A stretch of DNA of 64,000 bases from Thermoleophilales bacterium (GTDB lineage: Bacteria > Actinomycetota > Thermoleophilia > Solirubrobacterales > 70-9). The notes beneath the pieces were generated by a model, which was not told where the DNA came from, ran no database searches, and saw only the letters and a list, made by a program, of their open reading frames with translations. Positions 37,944 through 45,498 of this stretch are shown here, piece by piece. Each line of letters begins with the position of its first letter. Position 1 is the first letter of the stretch. The position numbers were made by a program, and so were the translations under genes. The DNA lies in NCBI GenBank assembly GCA_020636895.1, contig JACJWZ010000001.1, positions 310,001 to 374,000 on the forward strand. The letters are read 5' to 3'.

Positions 37944-38756
37944 TCAGGGCATCGCCTCGAGCAGCCGGGGCGGGAGCGTCTCGCGCCGGACCTCGTCCAG
38001 CCGCGAAGCGCGCTCCGACATCCCGAGCCGATCGAGGACCTCGGCGGCGAGGTCGATGTAGTCGGCGCCGCGCTCGGCGCGGTAGTCGAGGATCGGCCGG
38101 GCGCGCTCGGCCGACTCCGCGTAGGCGATCGACTGTCGGATCACGGTGTCGAAGACCTTGCCGGGGAAGCGCTCCTGCAGCGCCACGAGGGTCTCGCGCG
38201 CATGACGGGTGCGCATGTTGGCGATGTTGAGCAGGACCCCGAGCAGCTCCAACTCAGGGTTGAGCGTGTCGCGGGCGAGATCGAAGATCTGCATCGCCTG
38301 CTCGACGCCCTGCAGCGAGAAGTGCTGCGCCTGGGTCGAGAGCAGGGCGTGGGTGGCGGCCACCAGCGCGTTGACGGTGAGCAGGCCTAGCGTCGGCGGG
38401 CAGTCGATGAGGATCACGTCGTGGCGGCGCTTGACGTCCCGGAGCGCGTTGCGGAGAGTCACCTCGCGGCCGATCTTGCCGGCGAGCACGAGCTCGGCCT
38501 CGGCGAGCCCGAGGTTCGCCGGGATCACCTGCCCGTGAACCGCGTCGATCGCTCGGGCCTGACCGGCCAGTACCTCGCCGAGCGTTGGCTGCGCCGTCGG
38601 ATCGACGTCGAAGTAGTCGGACAGGTTCCCCTGCGGGTCGGCATCGATCGAGAGGACGTCGAGGCCGACGCGCTCGAGCACGTCGTGAAGGGAGCGCACC
38701 GTCGTCGTCTTGCCGGTCCCGCCCTTCTGGGACAGCACCGCGATCGTCACCGCCAT
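37944..38756 (-). CDS. ParA/Soj-like ATPase
   Basis: 270 residues from the ATG at 38756. The deviant Walker A KGGTGKTT (10-17), the switch 'SIDADPQGNLSDYF' and 'VILIDCPPTLGLLTVNAL' define the ParA family. No parB gene and no parS-like sequence lie next to it, so it is an orphan: it could position a protein complex or plasmid-like cargo rather than the chromosome. A TTG at 38783 is an alternative start but lies within the small upstream ORF. Terminal residues 'PPRLLEAMP' give no further hint. Confidence 0.9.
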   Translation of the reverse strand: MAVTIAVLSQKGGTGKTTTVRSLHDVLERVGLDVLSIDADPQGNLSDYFDVDPTAQPTLGEVLAGQARAIDAVHGQVIPANLGLAEAELVLAGKIGREVTLRNALRDVKRRHDVILIDCPPTLGLLTVNALVAATHALLSTQAQHFSLQGVEQAMQIFDLARDTLNPELELLGVLLNIANMRTRHARETLVALQERFPGKVFDTVIRQSIAYAESAERARPILDYRAERGADYIDLAAEVLDRLGMSERASRLDEVRRETLPPRLLEAMP

Positions 38757-38809
38757 CGCGGCCCCCGACAGCAATTCGAGCAATTCGAGCGGATCTCGGT
38801 GCCTCGCAT
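38747..38809 (-). CDS. short leaderless upstream ORF overlapping the parA start
   Basis: An ATG at 38809 lies 7 nt after the hexamer TACACT and opens a 20-codon frame (MRGTEIRSNCSNCC...) whose TGA (38749-38747) lies just inside the parA start. With transcription starting at this ATG, parA itself would be reached by termination-reinitiation. The frame contains the tandem CGAATTGCT repeat, which may also be an operator. Confidence 0.4.
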   Translation of the reverse strand: MRGTEIRSNCSNCCRGPRWR

Positions 38810-38816
38810 CCCGGCG

Positions 38817-38822
38817 AGTGTA
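38817..38822 (-). promoter_or_regulatory. -10 element (TACACT) upstream of parA
   Basis: TACACT on the minus strand, 7 nt before the ATG at 38809 and 60 nt before the parA ATG. Confidence 0.5.
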
Positions 38823-38848
38823 TTCGCCGCAGCCGAGCCGCTGGAGAG

Positions 38849-39154
38849 CTAGACGGCGCGGTGCACGTTGGCGGCGCCGCTCAGGGAGCGGACGCGGTCA
38901 CCGCCGGTGACCGCGCCGAGCCGCCGGCCGCGGCCCTCGCGCTCGCACGTCTCGCACGCCCACTCCTCACCGTGGCGGCCGATGTGGCGCGTCACCTGCT
39001 CGCCCACGAGCGGGTAGCGGTGGCAGGAAGCGCAGCGGACGACGCCGTCGATCGGTCGCTGGGGCTGCGGCCCCGGCGCCACGGCGGGTGGACCGCCGGG
39101 ATCGCCCTCGCGCATCAGCGGCGGGCGGGGTGCGTCGATCGAGCCGTGCTCCAT
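38849..39154 (-). CDS. small zinc-ribbon protein
   Basis: 101 residues. The first ~40 are Pro/Gly-rich and probably disordered. Two CxxC knuckles (CASC and CETC) about 27 residues apart make a zinc ribbon with basic surroundings (HRYP, HIGRHGEEW). No catalytic motif. It ends 93 nt before the parA ATG on the same strand and may be in the same operon, although parA has its own promoter. The start at 39154 avoids overlap with the divergent gene at 39219. Confidence 0.55.
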   Translation of the reverse strand: MEHGSIDAPRPPLMREGDPGGPPAVAPGPQPQRPIDGVVRCASCHRYPLVGEQVTRHIGRHGEEWACETCEREGRGRRLGAVTGGDRVRSLSGAANVHRAV

Positions 39155-39204
39155 GCGGGAGGGGTTCGGTCCCGTGGCGCCGTCTCCTGCGCACCCGGCG
39201 CGGA

Positions 39205-39210
39205 TAGACT
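39205..39210 (+). promoter_or_regulatory. -10 element (TAGACT)
   Basis: TAGACT ends 8 nt before the ATG at 39219. Confidence 0.6.
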
Positions 39211-39218
39211 CGCCTCGC

Positions 39219-39710
39219 ATGGGTCCTGTCAGCGCCGAGATCACGATCGACGCCCCCCGCGAGCGGGTCTTCGAGATCGTCAGCGATCTCGCCAAGCGGC
39301 CGAGCTTCTGCGACCACTTCCAGGACCCCTTCCGGCTGCAGCGCATCGACCCGACGGGGATCGGCGCCGCCGCCCGATACCAACTCCCTCACTTCCCGGG
39401 CTGGGTGGAGACCGTCATCGACGAGATCGAGGCGCCCTACCTGCTGATCGAGCGCGGCAAAGGGTCCCGCTTCGACCGGATGGCGATCGGGACCGCCTGG
39501 GAGCTGGTCCCCAACGGCGGCACGATGACCGACGTCACCGTCAGCTTCTGGACCGATCCCTCCCATCCGGTCGACAAGCTCAAGAGCAAGTTCCACCGCT
39601 CCGGCTGGTACGAGCGGCAGTGGGATCGGGCGCTGAAGCGGCTGCGTGATCTGGTCGAATCGGGGGTCGAGGTCGAGCCCCTGCAGGTCGCGGGGGCGAG
39701 CCACCCGTAG
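39219..39710 (+). CDS. SRPBCC (START-like) family protein
   Basis: 163 residues. N-terminal 'AEITIDAPRERVFEIVSDLAKRPSF', two beta strands with a conserved Trp/Gly turn, and a long C-terminal helix 'WYERQWDRALKRLRDLVESG' are the hallmark of the polyketide cyclase/dehydrase lipid-transport fold. It binds a hydrophobic ligand in a helix-grip cavity; the ligand is unknown. The start is decided by the TAGACT hexamer. Confidence 0.85.
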   Translation: MGPVSAEITIDAPRERVFEIVSDLAKRPSFCDHFQDPFRLQRIDPTGIGAAARYQLPHFPGWVETVIDEIEAPYLLIERGKGSRFDRMAIGTAWELVPNGGTMTDVTVSFWTDPSHPVDKLKSKFHRSGWYERQWDRALKRLRDLVESGVEVEPLQVAGASHP

Positions 39711-39784
39711 GCACGGCCGCAGGGTTCGCCGTCGCCCGCCTCCCGTGCGCGTTGCGCCGGAAGCCACGCCCAATATCGCGCCTA

Positions 39785-39790
39785 TAGACT
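39785..39790 (+). promoter_or_regulatory. -10 element (TATAGACT) of the small lipoprotein gene
   Basis: TATAGACT ends 12 nt before the ATG at 39803, so a leader of only about 5 nt is expected. Confidence 0.55.
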
Positions 39791-39802
39791 CCGCCACCGC
39801 CG

Positions 39803-40342
39803 ATGCGCCACCGGATCACCACATTCGCGCTCCTGCTCCTCGCCGCGATCGCCGCCGCCTTCGTGGCCGGCTGCGGCAACGACGAGCACGAGACCGAGGT
39901 CAGCGAGGCCGAGGTGCTCCACCTCGGCGATCTCTCCTTCGACGTCCAGATCACGCGCTTCCTCAACCCGTACTCGGAGGAGGACTCCGCCTACCTCGAA
40001 GGTGCCCCGCCGCTCAGGGAGGGAGAGCAGTACCTCGGTGTCTTCATGCAGATAAACAACGACGGCGATGACGAGGCGGAGGTGCCCTACCCCTTCCGGA
40101 TCATCGACACGCGCGGCCGCGAGTTCCCGCAGGTGCGCGTCGACAACGACTTCGCGCTGCTGCCCGGCACGCCGATCCCCGCCGACGGCACCGTGCCCGG
40201 CCTCGACACAGCCGCCCGCGAGGGGCCGATCGAGGGCTCGTTGATCCTCTTCCGGATCGAGGAGGTCTCGACCGAGAACCGACCCCTCAAGCTCGAGATC
40301 GACTACGACGGCGAGTCGGGCGAGGTCGAGCTCGACCTCTAG
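39803..40342 (+). CDS. predicted lipoprotein, DUF4352-like
   Basis: 179 residues. Signal sequence with lipobox VAGC (residues 21-24), then a beta-rich domain containing 'EQYLGVFMQINNDGDDEAEVP' and 'FRIIDTRGREFPQ', the pattern of the DUF4352/Telo-like immunoglobulin fold of exported proteins. No enzymatic motif. It is likely a surface or periplasm-side binding protein. Expressed with a very short leader. Confidence 0.75.
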   Translation: MRHRITTFALLLLAAIAAAFVAGCGNDEHETEVSEAEVLHLGDLSFDVQITRFLNPYSEEDSAYLEGAPPLREGEQYLGVFMQINNDGDDEAEVPYPFRIIDTRGREFPQVRVDNDFALLPGTPIPADGTVPGLDTAAREGPIEGSLILFRIEEVSTENRPLKLEIDYDGESGEVELDL

Positions 40343-40366
40343 TCCGGGGTTCGGTGCGCCCCGGAG

Positions 40367-40684
40367 ATGCTCAGGGTCACGCAGCTATCCCTGCTCCTCG
40401 CCGGCGCCGGCGCCGTCGCGATCATGGTCGGGCTGTTCGGGACGGCGGTCGAGATCGCGGGTCTGATCGCGATCACGCTCGGCACCGTCCTCGCCGCTCC
40501 GGCCGGCCGCGGTCCGGAGGGCGGCTGGTGGTCGATCCTGGCGACCGGGGCAGTGCTGTCGCTGGCGGCGCCCCTGGCGGGACTTGGAAGCGATGCGCTC
40601 GGCGGCCTGCTCGCGCTCGCGGGGGGCGTCTGCGTGCTCACGGGCGCGGCGCTGGGGTTCCCGGGCGGGCGCCGGCGCGCCTGA
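40367..40684 (+). CDS. small four-span membrane protein
   Basis: 105 residues, composed almost entirely of Ala, Gly, Leu and Val in four hydrophobic segments, with a short basic end (GGRRRA). It begins 24 nt after the lipoprotein gene. No family recognised. Confidence 0.6.
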   Translation: MLRVTQLSLLLAGAGAVAIMVGLFGTAVEIAGLIAITLGTVLAAPAGRGPEGGWWSILATGAVLSLAAPLAGLGSDALGGLLALAGGVCVLTGAALGFPGGRRRA

Positions 40685-40732
40685 GAGCACGCGCGGCCGT
40701 GGGGTCGCGCTGAAGCCCGGACGGGAGGGGCG

Positions 40733-42469
40733 CTAGAGGGCGGCCTGAAGGATCTGCTGGGCGATCGGTGCCGCGATCGTGCCGCCGTCGCCGTCCGCCT
40801 TGACGACCATCACCGCCACCACGACCTTCGGCTTGTCGGCGGGCGCGAAGGACGTGAACCAGGCATCGACGTCGAGCTCGGGCTCCTCGGCGCCGACGGG
40901 GCTGTTCTCGCTGACGGTGCCGAGCTCCGCGGTGCCGGTCTTCCCCGCGACGGTGACGCCGGGCACGGAGGCGGCGCTGCCGGTCCCCGACTTGACGACC
41001 TCGATCATCATGTCCTTCACCTCGGCCGCGACCTGGGGCGAGACCGCGGTGACATCGGGGTAGTCGCCCGCGAGGGCGGGGTCCTTGACGATCGATGTCG
41101 GGGAGCGCACCCCCTTGTTGGCGATCGTCTGCGCGACGGATGCCATCTCCAGCGGTGTCGCGAGCACCTCGCCCTGGCCGATCGCGCTGATCCCGGCCAT
41201 GTCGTCGGTCAGGTCCTCGGGGATGGTGCTCTCGAGCGGCTTGATCAGCTTCAGCGAGTCCTCGTTGTACAGCGAGGGAGGTGAGTTGAAGCCGAACTTC
41301 TCGGAGGCGTCGACGAGCCGCTTGCCGCCCAGCTTCTCGCCGAGCGGCGCGAAGACGCTGTTGCACGACTGCGCGAAGCTCTGCACGAGGGTGCCGCCGC
41401 AGAGCTCGTCGTGGGCGTTGCTGACCTCGCGGCCGCCGACGATGGCCGACTGCACGACGGGGAACTCCTCCTCCGGCTTTGTGATCCCGTCCTCCAGCGA
41501 GGCCGAGGCGGTGATGATCTTGAAGGTGGATCCGGGGGGCTGCGGTGCCGAGAAGGCGATCCCGGCGAGGGCGAGCACGTTGCCGTTGCGGGCGTCAAGC
41601 ACCGCGGCGCCGCCGTAGGTGTCGCCGAGCGCGCTCGCCGTCGCCTCCTGAAGGTCGGGATCGAGCGTGGTCCGCACGGGCTTGCCCGGGGTCGGCTTGG
41701 TCTGCGCCAGCACCTTCTTGCCGTCGGGGCCCTTCGCGATCAGCTTGCCTCCGGGGGTGCCGGCGAGCGTCTTGTCGAAGGCGAGCTCGAGCCCGGTGAC
41801 GCCGCCGAGCGCGTCGTCGGGGAAGCCCTCGGCCTGCATCTGTGCGGCGCGCAGTCCCTGCGGCTCGCCGACCTCTCCGGCGATGATCCCGCCGGCCCCG
41901 TTGGTGGTCCTCGAGTTGACCGACCCCTCTGCGATCGGGCTGCGGTCGGCGGCGAGGATCGGCGCCCGCGGGGCGACCTGGGTCTGGCGCTTCAGCTCGG
42001 CTCCCTCGGTCAGCCCGGGGAAGACGAGGTCGGGCCGCCAGTCGATCTTGCCGTCGCTGACGGGCATCCCGATCTCACCCGAGACCGTCCCGAAGGCGGT
42101 CGTCTGCACATCGACCGGCAGCGCGATGACGTCCTCGCCGTCCTGGTCGAGCGGCCCGCGCGCCTCGCCGGGCTCCACGCCTTGGACGGTCGCGGTCTGG
42201 GCGGCGTCGTCGTAGGCCGCCTTGAAGGTGTCGAAGTCGTACTTGTCCTGGGCGTCGGGGGAGAGCTCGGCGTACATCGCGTCGAGGTCGCTCTGCTTCC
42301 AGGCCTCGCCGAATTGGACGACGGCGTCCTTGTCGGCGGAGCCGCTCGCCGCGATCACGCCGACGGCGAACGATCCGGTCGCGAGGATGGCAAGCGGAAC
42401 GGCGCGCAACAGCAGGCGCCGGCGCCGAACGTCGGAGGGTGGTCGTCTGTCCAAAGGTGCTTTTCCCAC
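40733..42469 (-). CDS. class B penicillin-binding protein (PbpA-like transpeptidase)
   Basis: 578 residues. One N-terminal membrane span (about 22-42), an NTF2-like MecA_N-type domain (about 45-150), a dimerisation region, and a transpeptidase domain with the three active-site motifs: STFK (314-317, nucleophile Ser314), SCN (368-370) and KTGT (510-513). It crosslinks peptidoglycan outside the membrane. The GTG at 42469 is preferred; an overlapping ATG at 42473 is in another frame. A TAGCCT hexamer on the minus strand (42515-42510) could serve as the -10. It is divergent from the membrane protease gene. Confidence 0.92.
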   Translation of the reverse strand: MGKAPLDRRPPSDVRRRRLLLRAVPLAILATGSFAVGVIAASGSADKDAVVQFGEAWKQSDLDAMYAELSPDAQDKYDFDTFKAAYDDAAQTATVQGVEPGEARGPLDQDGEDVIALPVDVQTTAFGTVSGEIGMPVSDGKIDWRPDLVFPGLTEGAELKRQTQVAPRAPILAADRSPIAEGSVNSRTTNGAGGIIAGEVGEPQGLRAAQMQAEGFPDDALGGVTGLELAFDKTLAGTPGGKLIAKGPDGKKVLAQTKPTPGKPVRTTLDPDLQEATASALGDTYGGAAVLDARNGNVLALAGIAFSAPQPPGSTFKIITASASLEDGITKPEEEFPVVQSAIVGGREVSNAHDELCGGTLVQSFAQSCNSVFAPLGEKLGGKRLVDASEKFGFNSPPSLYNEDSLKLIKPLESTIPEDLTDDMAGISAIGQGEVLATPLEMASVAQTIANKGVRSPTSIVKDPALAGDYPDVTAVSPQVAAEVKDMMIEVVKSGTGSAASVPGVTVAGKTGTAELGTVSENSPVGAEEPELDVDAWFTSFAPADKPKVVVAVMVVKADGDGGTIAAPIAQQILQAAL

Positions 42470-42538
42470 GCATCCCGCGGCACCCGCCGCAGGAAAACCT
42501 TTCCCCTACAGGCTACTTGCAGGGGCGGACCCGGGATC

Positions 42539-43693
42539 ATGGTCGGGATGACCATCGTCGACTGGGCGATCATCGTGCTGCTGCTGGTGCTCGTGCCGGT
42601 CGGCTATCACCGTGGCCTGCTGGTCGCGGGCCTCGGCCTGGGCGGCTTCGCGCTCGGGGCCGCGATCGGCGCCCGGGTCGCGCCCCTCGTGCTCGAGGAG
42701 GGCTCCGCCTCGCCCTATGCGCCGGCGATCGCGTTGCTCGGAGGCCTGCTGGTCGGAGGGCTCGTAGCGGCGCTTCTCGAGGGCCTCGCGTTCTCCCTTC
42801 GCGAGCGCCTTCCCCCGGGCGGCGCGCTCGCCTCGGCCGATTCGATCGGCGGCGCGGTTGCGTTCGCCGGCCTCGGTCTCGCGATCGTCTGGGTGGCGGG
42901 CGCGCTGGCGCTGAACGCCCCGGCGCTCAAGGGGCTGCGCTCCGAAGCGCAGAGCTCGGTCATCCTCGGCGCCCTCAACGACGCGCTGCCGCCGTCGGGG
43001 CCGGTGCTCAACGTGCTCAACCGGGTCGCTCCGACGCCCGAGATCAAGGGGCCGAGCGCCGACGTCCCTCCCGCCGGAAAGGGGATCCTCTCCGACCCGG
43101 AGGTGCTCGCCGCCGCCGATTCGGTCGTCCACGTGGTCGGCATCTCCTGCGGTCTGTCGATCTCCGGTTCGGGATGGACGGCGGGGGAGGGCGTCGTCGT
43201 CACCAACGCCCACGTGGTCGCGGGGCAGGACGACACCACGGTCATCACCCGCGATGGCCTCGAGTTCTCCGCCACCGCGATCGCCTACGTGCCCCGTGAC
43301 GACGTCGCCGTGCTCCGCGTAGACGGGCTGAACACGGCGCCGCTGCCGACCGCCCCGAAGGCTCGGTCCGGGACGGTGGGCGCGGTGCTCGGCTTTCCCG
43401 GCGACGGCGACTTCTCGGCGGTGCCGGCGCGCATGGGGACGACCGGCGAGGTGACGAGCGAGGACTCCTACGGCGAGGGTCCGATCCAGCGCGAGATGAC
43501 CTCCTTCCGCGCCGACGTGCATCCGGGCAACTCCGGCGGACCGGTAGTGGACGGCGAGGGCAGGGTTCAGACGACCGTCTTCGCCGCGACCGTCGACGCC
43601 ACTCCGGCGCAGGGCCTCGGCGTCCCCAACGACCGTGTCCGCCGAGCGCTCGAGGGGGCCGGGGACGAGGTCGACACCGGCCCCTGCACGTAG
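42539..43693 (+). CDS. MarP-like membrane serine protease
   Basis: 384 residues. Four membrane spans in the first ~130 residues resemble CvpA (colicin V production) proteins. A trypsin-like domain follows with the triad His225 (TNAHVV), Asp255 (RDDVAVLRV) and Ser332 (HPGNSGGP). Cys204 and Cys383 bracket the protease domain, matching the disulfide that controls MarP of Mycobacterium tuberculosis, a protease needed for acid and oxidative stress survival that acts on wall hydrolases. An ATG at 42548 is an alternative start. Divergent from a penicillin-binding protein, which fits a wall-maintenance role. Confidence 0.88.
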   Translation: MVGMTIVDWAIIVLLLVLVPVGYHRGLLVAGLGLGGFALGAAIGARVAPLVLEEGSASPYAPAIALLGGLLVGGLVAALLEGLAFSLRERLPPGGALASADSIGGAVAFAGLGLAIVWVAGALALNAPALKGLRSEAQSSVILGALNDALPPSGPVLNVLNRVAPTPEIKGPSADVPPAGKGILSDPEVLAAADSVVHVVGISCGLSISGSGWTAGEGVVVTNAHVVAGQDDTTVITRDGLEFSATAIAYVPRDDVAVLRVDGLNTAPLPTAPKARSGTVGAVLGFPGDGDFSAVPARMGTTGEVTSEDSYGEGPIQREMTSFRADVHPGNSGGPVVDGEGRVQTTVFAATVDATPAQGLGVPNDRVRRALEGAGDEVDTGPCT

Positions 43694-43866
43694 GGAGGAC
43701 CCGAGTTCGAGCTGACGTCGGGCGGGAAACCCATTTACCCCGTGTTCGGGGCGCCGCGCCGGCGGCCGGAGCGCTCAACCACCGACGCAGGGCGCGGTGA
43801 CCACGCCATAGGCGGTCCATGCGCTCCGCGCGCTCGTGGAGCGTCCGCGCGCCCGGCCCCCCGCCC

Positions 43867-44073
43867 GCCGCGAGCGACGTGTCACCGAGAAGTGGGGAAG
43901 AGCTCCGTTTCCCGGTGACAGGTCCCCGCCGGTCGCGGCGCCCGGCCGCCGCGAGCGACGTGTCACCGAGAAGTGGGGAAGAGCTCCGTTTCCCGGTGAC
44001 AGGTCCCCGCCGGTCGCGGCGCCCGGACGACCTGTCACCCGGGAGCAGGGAATAGCCCCGTTTTCGAGTGACA
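43867..44073. repeat. three tandem palindromic units (family C)
   Basis: Two 81-nt units (43867-43947, 43948-44028) are essentially identical. Each contains a 41-nt palindrome bounded by TGTCACCG and CGGTGACA (43880-43920 and 43961-44001) with GGGGAA/TTTCCC inside. A third, degenerate palindrome of exactly 41 nt (44033-44073, TGTCAC to GTGACA) follows. The exact unit length in the degenerate copy suggests the hairpin itself is selected or mobilised. Confidence 0.85.
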
Positions 44074-44198
44074 GGCCCACGACGGATCCGCCACGGCTGG
44101 CGCCGGGGCGATGGGCGGTGAGGGGAGCATCGGAGATTTCGGGTGAGGCCGGCCGCTGCGGTGAGCTCCCCACCTTCCCTCGGTTCCAATCGCGCATA

Positions 44199-44243
44199 CG
44201 CGGAGCGCGGAAACCATGTACAGCGTGGTCCATGCGCTCCGCG
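44199..44243. repeat. inverted repeat CGCGGAGCGC / GCGCTCCGCG
   Basis: Perfect 10-nt arms (44199-44208 and 44234-44243) around 25 nt that hold a second, weaker pair ACCA/TGGT. The right arm is part of the 19-nt direct repeat that also occurs at 43814-43832. Confidence 0.65.
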
Positions 44244-44255
44244 CGCCGGACCGAC

Positions 44256-44290
44256 TCGCAATCGCACGTCCGTGAGACCTGCGATTGCGA
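44256..44290. repeat. palindromic repeat family A, copy 2
   Basis: TCGCAATCGC (44256-44265) and GCGATTGCGA (44281-44290) with a 15-nt loop, identical in arms and spacing to 30717-30751. Confidence 0.75.
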
Positions 44291-44426
44291 CTTGAGCACG
44301 GCTGTCGGCCGTCCAACGCGCCACGCTCCCTCGCAGCGCAGGAGCCTTGTGAGGTGAGATCCCCGGGACAGCCAGCCCTCGCGGCCGGCATCCGGGTCCC
44401 CCATCGGGCCCGAGGTCCGGCTTCGC

Positions 44427-44432
44427 TAGGCT
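44427..44432 (+). promoter_or_regulatory. -10 element (TAGGCT) of the HxlR gene
   Basis: TAGGCT ends 6 nt before the ATG at 44439. Confidence 0.6.
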
Positions 44433-44438
44433 CAATCG

Positions 44439-44819
44439 ATGGGCGGAACCTCCGCGGAGAGAGCCCTCGACCCCGCCGTGGCGGGAGATCCCTCGCAGGT
44501 GGTCTGCCCGCGCTTCCACGCCGCGGTGGAGCTGATCGGCCGCCGCTGGGCGGGAGCGATCCTCTTCAAGCTGATCGACGGACCCCTCTACTTCCGCGAG
44601 ATCCTCGCCGCCGTGCCCGGGATCTCCGACCGGCTGCTCTCCCAGCGGTTGCGCGAGCTCGAGGCGGAGGGCCTGGTCGAGCGCTCGGTGCACTCGGGCC
44701 CGCCCGCCCGCGTCTCCTACTGCCTGAGCCCGGCGGGGGAGGAGCTCGTCCCGGCGCTGCGCGGCATCCACTCCTGGGCTCAGGAGCACGACGTCAGGGA
44801 CGCGGGCGAAGCTGCCTGA
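44439..44819 (+). CDS. HxlR family winged-helix transcriptional regulator
   Basis: 126 residues. The HxlR pattern is clear: Cys-containing N-terminal arm (VVCPRFHAAVELIGRRW), 'FREILAAVPGISDRLLSQRLRELEAEGLVER' as the DNA-binding helix-turn-helix, and the wing 'PPARVSYCLSPAGEEL'. HxlR proteins are dimeric regulators, several of which sense electrophiles or oxidants through the N-terminal Cys. The target is unknown; the next genes are convergent. Confidence 0.9.
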   Translation: MGGTSAERALDPAVAGDPSQVVCPRFHAAVELIGRRWAGAILFKLIDGPLYFREILAAVPGISDRLLSQRLRELEAEGLVERSVHSGPPARVSYCLSPAGEELVPALRGIHSWAQEHDVRDAGEAA

Positions 44820-44880
44820 GCGCTCCGGGCGGCTCGAGTGGCTACGGCGGCCCCAGCGGCCGCAGGCGCCCCGAAGGCCG

Positions 44881-45498
44881 TCACCAGGCCCGCGGATTCC
44901 CCTCCGGGATGCGGTCGGAGACCAGGTGTGCGTCGACGAGATCGACCGGCTGGGAGTCCGTGGTGCGCAGGTACTCGAGGCGCTGCCCGGGACCGAGCCG
45001 CGCGAACGCGGACTCGACGGCCTCCGCGTAGGTCCGCAGGATCACCGATCCCGCCGGGGGCTCGACGATGAGGTTCTCCGGCTTGGCCTCGTAGGTGATG
45101 ACCGCGTCGAATTCGCCGGCGAGCGAGTGCGGCCTGATCTCCGCGGTGACGTCGACGCGGTCGTAGCGGACCTCCCGCACGTCGAGGCGCGTGAGCTCTT
45201 CCTCCGAGACCGGGACCAGGAGGCCGTTGACGAGATCGTGGGGGCTGCCGGTTCGCTCGATGTTGAGCCCGAGCACGTAGTCGGGGACCGACCCGTCGCG
45301 GTCGAGGGCGAACGTCTTCTCGCAACGCCGGTTGTCGCGGGCCTGCGACCAGCTCCGCTGCCAGCCGACCAGCTCCGCCGCGAAGGCCGCGCCCTCCGGC
45401 CAGCCCTCGGCGGGCTCGCGGCCCAGCGTCGCCGCGGCGCTGCTCGCGTCGACCAGCGAGGCGTAGCCGAAGACGGCCAGCCTGCCCTCCGGGCTCAC
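44881..45498 (-). CDS. gamma-glutamylcyclotransferase-like (AIG2-type) protein
   Basis: 205 residues from GTG, overlapping the AddA stop (GTGA). The N-terminal 'LAVFGYASLVD' corresponds to the substrate loop GYGSL of the family (Ala for Gly), followed by 'GWQRSWSQARDNRRC' and 'YVLGLNI'. The fold releases 5-oxoproline from gamma-glutamyl amines or peptides. Activity is not certain given the altered loop. Co-translation with AddA is probably organisational. Confidence 0.65.
   Translation of the reverse strand: MSPEGRLAVFGYASLVDASSAAATLGREPAEGWPEGAAFAAELVGWQRSWSQARDNRRCEKTFALDRDGSVPDYVLGLNIERTGSPHDLVNGLLVPVSEEELTRLDVREVRYDRVDVTAEIRPHSLAGEFDAVITYEAKPENLIVEPPAGSVILRTYAEAVESAFARLGPGQRLEYLRTTDSQPVDLVDAHLVSDRIPEGNPRAW

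Larger units (their letters stand above)
43694..44438. other. gene-free repeat block
   Basis: 745 nt without a credible gene. It holds the tandem palindromes at 43867-44073, an inverted repeat at 44199-44243, two copies of GGTCCATGCGCTCCGCGCG (43814-43832 and 44227-44245), and a family A palindrome at 44256-44290. Open frames over this stretch only reflect the repeats in both strands. Confidence 0.7.

Noticed and set aside
43867..44073. CRISPR array
   Set aside because: Only three units, the unit itself is palindromic, the intervals are not unique spacers, and no cas genes are present.
43775..44404. Open frames of 170-209 codons on both strands in the repeat block
   Set aside because: They are made of the tandem palindromes, appear on both strands alike, and have no promoter or ribosome site.
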